DNA from: Pseudomonadota bacterium
Lineage (GTDB): Bacteria > Pseudomonadota > Gammaproteobacteria > Xanthomonadales > Xanthomonadaceae
Direction: 5' to 3'
NCBI GenBank assembly: GCA_023423235.1
Contig: JAFAFY010000045.1
Coordinates: 1-16,399, forward strand
Length of the DNA stretch: 16,399 nucleotides
Positions 1-6,922 of the stretch are shown here, one piece after another (within the stretch, counting starts at the first letter, position 1; every line of letters begins with the position of its first letter). A program made the translations under genes and the position numbers. The notes beneath the pieces are model-generated. The model was not told the DNA's origin, did not search any database, and was given only the letters and a program-made list of their open reading frames with translations.

Positions 1-2
1 AA

Positions 3-818
3 CAGCAGGTGCCGCCGGCGCTGGAACGCGATGCGTTCGACGTCCTGAGCCGGCATGTGCTGGCGCGCGATGCCGCGGGCCAGGCGATCGGTACCGGCCG
101 CCTGGCGCCCGATGGCCGCATCGGCCGGCTGGCGGTGGTCGCCGACTGGCGTGGCCGCGGCGTCGGCGAGGCCCTGCTGCGCGCCTTGCTGGCGCTGGCC
201 GATGGCGCCGGCCTGCGCACCACCTCGCTGCACGCACAGCTGGCGGCGATGGACCTCTACGCCCGCCATGGCTTCGTCGCCCACGGCCCGGTGTTCGAGG
301 AGGCCGGCATCGCCCACCGCGCCATGCGCCGGGTCGATGGCAGCGGTTTCGCGGTCGACGACCTGGAAGCCGCCGTCGATGTCAGCGTGACCCTGATCCA
401 CGCCGCGCGCCGCCAGCTGTGGCTGCGCAGCCGCGACCTCGATCCGGGCCTGTTCGACCATCCCGAGGTGCTGCGCGCGTTCCGCCGTTTCGCCACCGCC
501 GGACGCGGCGGCGTGGTCCAGGTGCTGCTGCAGGACGCGGCCACCCCGCAGCGCGAGCACGCGCCGCTGCTCGCACTCGCCCAGCGCCTGCCCAGCGTGT
601 TCGCATTCCGCGCCGTCGACGATGCGGTCGACCGCACTTTCGCCGGCGCGTTCCTGGTCAACGACAGCGGCGGTTTTCTGCTGCGTGCGCTGGGCCACCG
701 CTTCGATGGCGAAGCCGCCACCCATGCCCCCGGCCAGGCCCGGCAGCTGGCGATGCAGTTCGCCCCGGTCTGGGAGCGTTCACGTCCCTGCACGGAGTAC
801 CGCGCACTCGGTATCTGA
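3..818 (+). CDS. GNAT acetyltransferase with C-terminal PLD-like domain (5' end outside window)
   Basis: Predicted acyl-CoA-dependent N-acyltransferase of unknown substrate. The frame is open to the left edge and the first visible codons read QQVPPALERD, typical of the interior of this family (VFxxEQxVPPxxExD), so the true start lies upstream and the GTG at 9 is probably not a start. Counting from that GTG, the acetyl-CoA loop is RGRGVG at 48-53, and the family's tail pattern (AQ..A..LYARHGF, then FEEAGIAHRAMRR) follows at about 76-108. Residues ~115-269 form a second domain with a LWLRSRDLD motif, a strand ending in QVLLQD, and AFLVNDSGGFLLR. This resembles the PLD-like domain often attached to such GNAT proteins in gammaproteobacteria, without an HKD catalytic motif. 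Family confidence is high; function is unknown. It is followed by a stop-codon hairpin and then the suc operon on the same strand. Confidence 0.85.
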   Translation, partial: QQVPPALERDAFDVLSRHVLARDAAGQAIGTGRLAPDGRIGRLAVVADWRGRGVGEALLRALLALADGAGLRTTSLHAQLAAMDLYARHGFVAHGPVFEEAGIAHRAMRRVDGSGFAVDDLEAAVDVSVTLIHAARRQLWLRSRDLDPGLFDHPEVLRAFRRFATAGRGGVVQVLLQDAATPQREHAPLLALAQRLPSVFAFRAVDDAVDRTFAGAFLVNDSGGFLLRALGHRFDGEAATHAPGQARQLAMQFAPVWERSRPCTEYRALGI

Positions 819-825
819 GTGCGCG
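801..825 (+). terminator. Stop-codon hairpin at the end of the GNAT gene
   Basis: Perfect 9-bp inverted repeat: CGCGCACTC at 801-809 and GAGTGCGCG at 817-825, with a 7-nt loop. The TGA stop at 816-818 lies at the loop/right-arm junction. No T-run follows, so this is not a classical L-shaped terminator. It could be a U-less hairpin terminator or a 3'-end stabiliser; function is inferred. Confidence 0.45.
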
Positions 826-836
826 CCGCCCGTCCC

Positions 837-877
837 GCATGCGCCACTGGCCCGTGCCGCCATCGCGGCACGCATGC
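837..877 (+). other. Second hairpin downstream of GNAT
   Basis: Inner 8-bp stem CGTGCCGC (853-860)/GCGGCACG (865-872) with loop CATC. An outer pair GCATGCG (837-843)/CGCATGC (871-877) could extend or compete with it. It lies in the 215-bp gap between GNAT and sucA, with no T-run after it. It may act with the 801-825 hairpin to separate the two transcription units. Confidence 0.35.
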
Positions 878-938
878 AAGGCCGCCGCGCAGCCGCCGAC
901 CGCGGGCCGCGACGGTACACCCCGCGGGACGCTACGCG

Positions 939-944
939 TATACT
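939..944 (+). promoter_or_regulatory. Candidate -10 element for the suc operon
   Basis: TATACT about 90 bases before the sucA GTG is the best sigma-70 -10 match in the gap, which is otherwise very GC-rich. No convincing -35 lies 16-18 bases upstream. Assigned by resemblance only. Confidence 0.35.
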
Positions 945-1033
945 CTGCGGCCACAACGCCGCCCGCTCCCACGCGCACGGACATGCGCTCCGGGTCAGGC
1001 CCGCCCCTTCCCCAAGAGCCCGAATCACCAGAC

Positions 1034-3874
1034 GTGGACAGTCTCCTGAAGCAGTTTGCGCAGTCCTCCCAGTTCGGCGCCAATGCCGCCTACATCGAAG
1101 ATCTCTACGAGCAGTATCTGGTGGAGCCCGACAGCGTCGGGACGAAGTGGAAGCAGTGGTTCGACTCCTTTCACGGCCGTGAGGCCGGTGACGTGCCGCA
1201 TTCGGCGGTCATCGCCGAGGTTGCCGAGGCCGGCCGCCTGGCCGCGCGCGGCAACGCGCCCGGCGCCGCCAGCGCCACCGGCGACGAGCGCGAGCGCCAC
1301 GTCGGTCGCCTGATCACGGCCTACCGCTCGCGCGGCCACCTGGGCGCGCAGCTCGATCCGCTGGGCCTGACCCCGCCGATCAATCCGCCCGATCTCGGCC
1401 TGCCGTTCCACCACCTGACCGAAGCCGACCTCGACGACGAGTTCAGCACCGGCGGCGTGGCCGGCCAGCCGCGGATGAAGCTGCGCGACCTGCTGGCGCT
1501 GCTCAAGGCCACCTATGCCGGGCCGATCGGCGCGGAATTCATGCACATCCCCGACTTCGAGCAGCGCAACTGGATCTACCGGCGCCTCGAGGCGGCCGGC
1601 GGCCGTTTCGCCCGCAGCCCGGAGGAGAAGAAGCGCATCCTCGAACGCCTGACCGCGGCCGAAGGTCTCGAGCGCTACCTGCACACCAAGTACGTCGGCC
1701 AGAAGCGCTTCTCGCTGGAAGGCGGCGACGCCCTGATCCCGCTGCTCGACGACCTGATCCAGCGCGCCGGCAAGGACGGCGTCAAGGACATCGTCATGGG
1801 CATGGCCCACCGCGGCCGCCTCAACGTGCTGGTCAACACCCTGGGCAAGAACCCGCGCAAGCTGTTCGACGAGTTCGAAGGCAAGTTCGACCACAGCGAC
1901 GACGACCGCGCCCACACCGGCGACGTCAAGTACCACATGGGCTTCTCCGCCGACCTGGCCACGCCCGGCGGCGCGGTACACCTGGCGCTCGCCTTCAATC
2001 CCTCGCACCTGGAAATCGTCAACCCGGTGGTCGCCGGCAGCGTGCGCTCGCGCCAGCACCGCCGCCGCGACCGCGAGCGCAAGGTCGTGCTGCCGGTGCT
2101 GCTGCACGGCGACGCGGCATTCGCCGGCCAGGGCGTGAACATGGAACTGTTCCAGATGTCGCAGGCCCGCGGCTTCGCGGTCGGCGGCACGGTCCACGTG
2201 GTCATCAACAACCAGGTCGGCTTCACCACCAGCGACCGCCAGGACGCCCGCTCCACCCTGTACTGCACGGACGTGGCCAAGATGGTCGGCGCGCCGGTGC
2301 TGCACGTCAACGCGGACCACCCGGAGGCCGTGGTGTTCTGCGCGGAGCTGGCCTACGACTTCCGCCAGCAGTTCGGCAAGGACGTGGTCATCGACCTGGT
2401 CTGCTACCGCCGTCACGGCCACAACGAGGCCGACGAGCCGGCGGCGACCCAGCCGCTGATGTACCAGGTGATCCGCAAGCACAAGACCCCGCGCGAGCTC
2501 TACACCGACCAGCTCGAGCACGAGGGCGTGATCAGCGCCGCCGACGCCAAGGGCATCGTCGACAGCTACCGCGACAAGCTGGACGCAGGCGAGGTCACCA
2601 CCGAGCTCGCCACCGGCCGCGCCGCGGACTACGACCTGACCATCGACTGGGATCCCTACCTCGCCGGCCGCCTCAGCGACACCCTCGACACCAGCGTGTC
2701 GCTGGAGAAGCTCCAGGCGCTGGCGACCCGCATCAACACGATCCCCGACGACGTGGTGCTGCACCCGCGCGTGGCCAAGATCTACGACGACCGCCGCAGG
2801 ATGACCGCCGGCGAGCTGCCGGGCGACTGGGGCTTCGCCGAGAACCTGGCCTACGCCACCCTGCTCGACGCCGGCAACCGCCTGCGCCTGGTCGGCCAGG
2901 ACAGCGGCCGCGGCACGTTCTTCCATCGCCACGCGGTGCTGCACGACCAGAAGACCGGCGACGACTACATCCCGCTGCAGCACCTGGTCAAGGACCCCGA
3001 GGACGCCACCATCATCGACTCGCTGCTCAGCGAGGAAGCGGTGATGGCATTCGAGTATGGCTACTCGACGTCCGAACCCGGCACGCTGTGCATCTGGGAA
3101 GCCCAGTTCGGCGACTTCGCCAACGGCGCCCAGGTCGTCATCGACCAGTTCCTGTCCTCCGGCGAGGCCAAGTGGGACCGCCTGTGCGGCCTGGCGCTGT
3201 TCCTGCCGCACGGCTACGAAGGCCAGGGCCCGGAGCACAGCTCCGCGCGCCTGGAACGCTTCCTGCAGCTGTGCGCACTGGAGAACATGATGGTCTGCGT
3301 GCCGACCACGCCGGCGCAGGCCTTCCACATGATCCGTCGCCAGCTGTGCATGAGCACCCGCAAGCCGCTGGTGGTGATGACGCCCAAGTCGCTGCTGCGC
3401 CACAAGCTGGCCGTGTCCACGCTCGAGGAGCTGGCCGATGGCGAGTTCCAGCACCTGATCCCCGATGCCGAGGCCGACCCGGCCAAGGTCACGCGGGTGA
3501 TCGCCTGCTCGGGCAAGGTCTACTACGACCTGCTGGAGGAAGCGCGCAAGCAGGAGCTCGACTCGGTCGCGATCCTGCGCGTGGAGCAGCTCTATCCGTT
3601 CCCGCGCGAGCAGCTGACCGCCGAGTTCCAGCGCTATGCCAAGGCCACCGATATCGTCTGGTGCCAGGAAGAGCCGCAGAACCAGGGCGCCTGGTACCAG
3701 ATCAAGCACCACCTGGAGTTCTGCAGCGGCAACAACCAGCGCCTGCACTACGCCGGTCGTGCGCGTTCGCCCTCGCCCGCCGTCGGCCATTTCAACGACC
3801 ACGTCATCGAGCAGCAGCTGCTGGTCGCCGATGCCCTGGTCAACCCGCTCGGCGGCAAGGTCTTCGCCGAGTAA
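1034..3874 (+). CDS. sucA: 2-oxoglutarate dehydrogenase E1 component
   Basis: Thiamine-diphosphate-dependent E1 subunit of the cytosolic 2-oxoglutarate dehydrogenase complex. It decarboxylates 2-oxoglutarate and passes the succinyl group to the lipoyl arm of SucB. From the GTG at 1034 it is 946 residues, the usual length. The GTG is chosen because family members begin at this point (VDSLLKQFAQSSQ, then the E2-binding helix AAYIEDLYEQYL). An in-frame ATG at 983 would add 17 residues unlike the family, and neither start has a clear Shine-Dalgarno. Visible motifs are GMAHRGRLNVLVN from about 256, the ThDP/Mg region HGDAAFAGQG from His358 with NNQVGFTT from about 392, the transketolase-type pyrimidine-binding region with CIWEAQFGDFANGAQ, and a C-terminal domain with EEPQNQGAWYQI. 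A 60-bp gap leads to sucB, so the two are very probably cotranscribed. Confidence 0.97.
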   Translation: MDSLLKQFAQSSQFGANAAYIEDLYEQYLVEPDSVGTKWKQWFDSFHGREAGDVPHSAVIAEVAEAGRLAARGNAPGAASATGDERERHVGRLITAYRSRGHLGAQLDPLGLTPPINPPDLGLPFHHLTEADLDDEFSTGGVAGQPRMKLRDLLALLKATYAGPIGAEFMHIPDFEQRNWIYRRLEAAGGRFARSPEEKKRILERLTAAEGLERYLHTKYVGQKRFSLEGGDALIPLLDDLIQRAGKDGVKDIVMGMAHRGRLNVLVNTLGKNPRKLFDEFEGKFDHSDDDRAHTGDVKYHMGFSADLATPGGAVHLALAFNPSHLEIVNPVVAGSVRSRQHRRRDRERKVVLPVLLHGDAAFAGQGVNMELFQMSQARGFAVGGTVHVVINNQVGFTTSDRQDARSTLYCTDVAKMVGAPVLHVNADHPEAVVFCAELAYDFRQQFGKDVVIDLVCYRRHGHNEADEPAATQPLMYQVIRKHKTPRELYTDQLEHEGVISAADAKGIVDSYRDKLDAGEVTTELATGRAADYDLTIDWDPYLAGRLSDTLDTSVSLEKLQALATRINTIPDDVVLHPRVAKIYDDRRRMTAGELPGDWGFAENLAYATLLDAGNRLRLVGQDSGRGTFFHRHAVLHDQKTGDDYIPLQHLVKDPEDATIIDSLLSEEAVMAFEYGYSTSEPGTLCIWEAQFGDFANGAQVVIDQFLSSGEAKWDRLCGLALFLPHGYEGQGPEHSSARLERFLQLCALENMMVCVPTTPAQAFHMIRRQLCMSTRKPLVVMTPKSLLRHKLAVSTLEELADGEFQHLIPDAEADPAKVTRVIACSGKVYYDLLEEARKQELDSVAILRVEQLYPFPREQLTAEFQRYAKATDIVWCQEEPQNQGAWYQIKHHLEFCSGNNQRLHYAGRARSPSPAVGHFNDHVIEQQLLVADALVNPLGGKVFAE

Positions 3875-3934
3875 CGCCGTCAAGCACACCCGCGCGCCCA
3901 CCCCACATTCCACTGCTTTTCCCAGGAAGCCAAG

Positions 3935-5182
3935 ATGGCCACTGAAATCAAAGTCCCGGTCCTGCCCGAATCCGTCTCCGACGCGACCATCGCCACCTGG
4001 CACAAGAAGGTCGGCGACGCCGTCGCCCGCGACGAGAACATCGTCGACCTGGAGACCGACAAGGTCGTGCTCGAAGTGCCGTCGACCGTCGATGGCGTGA
4101 TCAAGGAGATCAAGTTCGAGGAAGGCGCGACGGTCAACAGCCAGCAGGTCATCGCCGTCATCGAGGAAGGCGCCGCCGCAACCGCAGCCCCGGCCGCCGA
4201 ATCCGGCGACAAGACCAAGGAAGCCCCGGCCGCAGGCGCCGAGGAAGTGCAGCCCAAGCCCGAGGCGAAGAAGGCCGATGCGGCCGCGCCGGCCTCGACC
4301 AAGCCGCAGTCGGTGTCGTCGGGTTCGACGACCGCGCAGCTGCCGCCGGGGGCGCGCTTCACCGCCGAGACCCAGGGCATCGACCCGGCGCAGGTCGAAG
4401 GCACCGGCCGCCGCGGCGCGGTGACCAAGGAAGACCTGATCAACTACGCCTCCGGCAAGACCCCGGGCGTATCCGGCGGCGCGCGTCCGGAAGAGCGCGT
4501 GCCGATGACCCGCATCCGCAAGCGCATCGCCGAGCGCCTGATGCAGTCCAAGGAATCGATCGCCATGCTGACCTCGTTCAACGAGGTCAACCTGGGCAAG
4601 GTGATGGCGCTGCGCAAGGAGCTGGGCGAACAGTTCCAGAAGGACTACGGCATCAAGCTCGGCTTCATGAGCTTCTTCGCCAAGGCCACCGCCAACGCGC
4701 TGGCGCGCTACCCGGTGGTCAACGCCTCGGTCGACGGCGACGACATCATCTACCACGGCTACGCCGACATCTCGATCGCGGTCTCCACCGACCGCGGCCT
4801 GGTGACCCCGGTGCTGCGCAACGTCGAGCGCATGGGCTTTGCCGAGATCGAACAGGGCATCGCGGATTTCGCCAAGAAGGCGCGCGACGGCAAGCTGGGC
4901 CTGGACGACCTGCAGGGCGGCACCTTCACCATCACCAACGGCGGCACCTTCGGTTCGCTGATGTCCACGCCGATCGTCAACCCGCCGCAGTCGGCGATCC
5001 TGGGCATGCACGCGATCAAGGACCGGGCGATCGTCGAGAACGGCCAGGTCGTGGCCGCGCCGATGATGTACATCGCGCTGTCCTACGACCACCGCATCAT
5101 CGACGGCAAGGACGCGGTGCAGTTCCTGGTCGACATCAAGAACCAGCTGGAAAACCCGAGTCGCATGCTGCTCGGGCTGTAA
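3935..5182 (+). CDS. sucB: Dihydrolipoyllysine-residue succinyltransferase, E2 of the 2-oxoglutarate dehydrogenase complex
   Basis: Core E2 enzyme: it carries the lipoyl swinging arm and transfers succinyl from SucA to CoA. The 415 residues show the full family layout. A single lipoyl domain spans ~1-77 with the lipoylated lysine Lys43 in DLETDKVVLE. An Ala/Pro/Lys-rich flexible linker covers ~80-135. The peripheral subunit-binding domain covers ~136-173 (LPPGARF through GTGRRGAVTKEDL). The catalytic acyltransferase domain runs from ~187 to the end, with the active-site SYDHRIIDG (His386, Asp390). The start is supported by AGGAAG at 3924-3929, five bases before the ATG. The first 13 residues (ATEIKVPVLPESV) are typical. 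The stop codon lies in the loop of an 18-bp perfect hairpin. A pyruvate or branched-chain E2 is less likely given the position after sucA. Confidence 0.96.
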   Translation: MATEIKVPVLPESVSDATIATWHKKVGDAVARDENIVDLETDKVVLEVPSTVDGVIKEIKFEEGATVNSQQVIAVIEEGAAATAAPAAESGDKTKEAPAAGAEEVQPKPEAKKADAAAPASTKPQSVSSGSTTAQLPPGARFTAETQGIDPAQVEGTGRRGAVTKEDLINYASGKTPGVSGGARPEERVPMTRIRKRIAERLMQSKESIAMLTSFNEVNLGKVMALRKELGEQFQKDYGIKLGFMSFFAKATANALARYPVVNASVDGDDIIYHGYADISIAVSTDRGLVTPVLRNVERMGFAEIEQGIADFAKKARDGKLGLDDLQGGTFTITNGGTFGSLMSTPIVNPPQSAILGMHAIKDRAIVENGQVVAAPMMYIALSYDHRIIDGKDAVQFLVDIKNQLENPSRMLLGL

Positions 5183-5199
5183 GCCCGAGCAGCATGCGA
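5161..5199 (+). other. 18-bp perfect hairpin with the sucB stop codon at its loop
   Basis: Left arm 5161-5178 lies in the last sucB codons and right arm 5182-5199 in the gap; they are exact reverse complements with a 3-nt loop (GTA, 5179-5181). The TAA stop (5180-5182) straddles loop and right arm. The right arm therefore mirrors the codons for the last six residues before the final Leu. There is no T-run; the heptad repeat starts two bases later. Because lpdA follows in the same operon, a full terminator would be surprising; partial attenuation or protection of the sucAB 3' end is more plausible. The structure is seen directly; function is inference. Confidence 0.8.
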
Positions 5200-5200
5200 T

Positions 5201-5301
5201 GCCGTGATTGGTGATTCGTGATTGGTGATTCGAAGAAGCGGATCACGGCGCGATCGGGGCTTCTGCTCTTTCCAATCACGAATCACCAATCACGAATCAC
5301 G
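5201..5301. repeat. Heptad inverted-repeat element, copy 1 (sucB-lpdA gap)
   Basis: The left arm 5204-5231 is four tandem heptads alternating GTGATTG and GTGATTC. The right arm 5273-5300 is four heptads alternating CAATCAC and GAATCAC. Positions 5211-5232 pair perfectly with 5279-5300 (22 bp). The 46-nt loop holds a further 6-bp pairing, AGAAGC (5234-5239)/GCTTCT (5259-5264). Composition is markedly A/T-richer than the genes. The 32 bases at 5201-5232 recur exactly at 6762-6793. The element fills most of the intergenic region and ends 12 bases before the lpdA ATG. From memory, related repeats are common between genes in Xanthomonadaceae; I cannot check copy number here. Confidence 0.85.
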
Positions 5302-5313
5302 TGAGCGAATGAA

Positions 5314-6756
5314 ATGAGCGAACAGCAACAATTCGACGTCGTCGTCATCGGTGCCGGCCCCGCCGGCTACCACGCCGCGATCCGCGCCGCGCAGCTGGGC
5401 ATGAAGGTCGCCTGCATCGACGCCGCGCTGGGCAAGGACGGCAAGCCGGCGCTCGGCGGCACCTGCCTGCGCGTGGGCTGCATTCCGTCCAAGGCGCTGC
5501 TCGATTCCTCGCGCCAGTACTGGAACATGGGCCACCTGTTCGGCGACCACGGCATCACGTTCAAGGACGCCAGGATCGACGTCGGCACCATGATCGGCCG
5601 CAAGGACAAGATCGTGAAGCAGTTCACCGGCGGCATCGCGATGCTGTTCAAGGCGAACAAGGTCACGCCGTACTACGGCTTCGCCACCCTGCACGGCAAC
5701 CGGCGGGTCGTGGTCAAGCAGCACGACGGCAGCGAAGTCGAGCTGACCGGCACCAACGTCATCATCGCCGCGGGCTCCGATTCGATCGAACTGCCGTTCG
5801 CGAAGTTCGACGGCGAATCGATCGTCGACAACGTCGGCGCGCTGGACTTCAGCGAGGTGCCCAAGCGCCTGGCCGTCATCGGCGCCGGCGTCATCGGCCT
5901 GGAACTGGGCAGCGTGTGGAAGCGCCTGGGCGCGGAGGTCACGATCCTCGAGGCGCTGCCCGAGTTCCTGCCCGCCGCCGACGCCGAAGTGGCGAAGACC
6001 GCGCTCAAGGAGTTCCGCAAGCAGGGCCTGGACATCAAGCTCGGCGCCAAGGTGTCGAAGACCGAGGTCGTCGGCAAGGGCAAGAAGAAGGAAGTCGTCG
6101 TCAGCTACACCGACAAGGACGGCGAGCAGAGCTTCGCGGTCGACAAGCTGCTGGTCGCCGTGGGTCGCAAGGCCGCGAGCCGCGGCCTGCTGGCCGAGGA
6201 TTCCGGGGTCAAGCTGACCGAGCGTGGCCAGGTCGAGGTGGACGCGCACTGCCACACCGGCGTCGATGGCGTCTGGGCGATCGGCGACTGCGTGCGCGGG
6301 CCGATGCTGGCGCACAAGGGCTTCGAGGAAGGCATCGCGGTGGCCGAACTCATTGCCGGCCTGCCCGGCCACGTCAACTTCGACACCATCCCGTGGGTCA
6401 TCTACACCGAACCGGAAATCGCCTGGGTCGGCAAGACCGAGCAGCAGCTCAAGGCCGAGGGTGTGCCGTACAAGACCGGCAGCTTCCCGTTCGCGGCGGT
6501 CGGCCGCGCGGTGGCGATGGGCGAGCCGGCCGGCTTCGTCAAGGTCATCGCGCATGCCGAGACCGACCGCGTTCTGGGCCTGCACCTGGTCGGCGTGGGC
6601 GTCTCGGAGCTGGTGCACGAAGGCGTGCTGGCGATGGAGTTCAAGGGCTCGGCCGACGACCTGGCCCGCATCTGCCATGCGCATCCGACGCTCTCGGAAG
6701 CGATCCACGACGCCGCCATGGCAGTGGAGAAGCGGGCGATCCACAAAGCCAACTGA
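5314..6756 (+). CDS. lpdA: Dihydrolipoyl dehydrogenase, E3
   Basis: FAD/NAD flavoprotein that reoxidises the dihydrolipoyl arm of SucB and reduces NAD+; E3 is often shared with other 2-oxo acid dehydrogenase complexes. It has 480 residues, the usual size. Visible features are the FAD-binding GAGPAG (13-18), the redox-active disulfide Cys51/Cys56 in GGTCLRVGCIPSK, the NAD-binding GAGVIG (190-195), the second FAD motif near AIGDCVRGPMLAHKG, and the interface catalytic pair His457/Glu462 in HAHPTLSEA. The start is fixed by MSEQQQFDVVVIGAGPAG; the Shine-Dalgarno is weak (GAGCGAATGAA) because the heptad repeat crowds the ATG. It is the last gene of the suc operon, followed by an intrinsic terminator at 6828-6860. 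Direct repeats of 32 bases lie just before and just after it. Confidence 0.96.
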   Translation: MSEQQQFDVVVIGAGPAGYHAAIRAAQLGMKVACIDAALGKDGKPALGGTCLRVGCIPSKALLDSSRQYWNMGHLFGDHGITFKDARIDVGTMIGRKDKIVKQFTGGIAMLFKANKVTPYYGFATLHGNRRVVVKQHDGSEVELTGTNVIIAAGSDSIELPFAKFDGESIVDNVGALDFSEVPKRLAVIGAGVIGLELGSVWKRLGAEVTILEALPEFLPAADAEVAKTALKEFRKQGLDIKLGAKVSKTEVVGKGKKKEVVVSYTDKDGEQSFAVDKLLVAVGRKAASRGLLAEDSGVKLTERGQVEVDAHCHTGVDGVWAIGDCVRGPMLAHKGFEEGIAVAELIAGLPGHVNFDTIPWVIYTEPEIAWVGKTEQQLKAEGVPYKTGSFPFAAVGRAVAMGEPAGFVKVIAHAETDRVLGLHLVGVGVSELVHEGVLAMEFKGSADDLARICHAHPTLSEAIHDAAMAVEKRAIHKAN

Positions 6757-6763
6757 TGTTGGC
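6748..6763 (+). other. Small hairpin around the lpdA stop codon
   Basis: GCCAAC (6748-6753) and GTTGGC (6758-6763) form a perfect 6-bp stem with loop TGAT that contains the TGA stop (6754-6756). It abuts the second heptad repeat, as at sucB. Six pairs alone could be chance; it is listed because of the parallel with sucB. Confidence 0.4.
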
Positions 6764-6916
6764 CGTGATTGGTGATTCGTGATTGGTGATTCGTAAGAGC
6801 GCCGTCCGCCACCCATCGCAACATCTCCAGACGCCGGGCAGAGCCCGGCGTCTGCATTTTCGAATCACGGCTTTCTACGGACGCACGTCCGGTCATCACC
6901 AATCACCAATCACGGC
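6762..6916. repeat. Heptad inverted-repeat element, copy 2 (lpdA-LOG gap)
   Basis: The left arm 6762-6793 is identical over 32 bases to 5201-5232. The right arm 6895-6916 has two CAATCAC heptads and one degenerate one. Positions 6762-6777 pair perfectly with 6901-6916 (16 bp). A short fragment CGAATCACGG at 6861-6870 looks like a decayed piece of the same unit. Unlike copy 1, this copy encloses a strong terminator (6828-6860). It ends six bases before the next ATG. Confidence 0.8.
6828..6860 (+). terminator. Rho-independent terminator of the suc operon
   Basis: Perfect 12-bp stem CAGACGCCGGGC (6828-6839)/GCCCGGCGTCTG (6843-6854) with loop AGA, followed by CATTTT. This is a classical intrinsic terminator 71 bases after the lpdA stop and the clearest terminator in the window. 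Confidence 0.85.
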
Positions 6917-6922
6917 CTCTCC

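Noticed and set aside
1021..1030. CGAATCACCA before the sucA start as a third heptad element
   Set aside because: Only one heptad is present, with no tandem or inverted partner; a chance match is likely.
419..1033. An upstream extension of the sucA frame
   Set aside because: The added sequence overlaps the GNAT gene, is Arg/Ala/Pro-rich and does not resemble E1; homology begins at the GTG at 1034.
1025..5092. A 1355-codon antisense open frame covering sucA, the gap and most of sucB
   Set aside because: It is rich in Val, Asp, Gly, Gln and Leu in the pattern produced by reading GC3-biased codons backwards, and has no recognisable domain. The plus strand encodes two unmistakable enzymes.
5201..5301. 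A CRISPR-like array
   Set aside because: The units are contiguous 7-mers with inverted arms, without unique spacers, and no cas gene is present.
5290..6816. A 508-codon antisense open frame over lpdA beginning in the heptad repeat
   Set aside because: It is an antisense shadow; its first residues (ESPITNHQS) are simply the translated heptad repeat.
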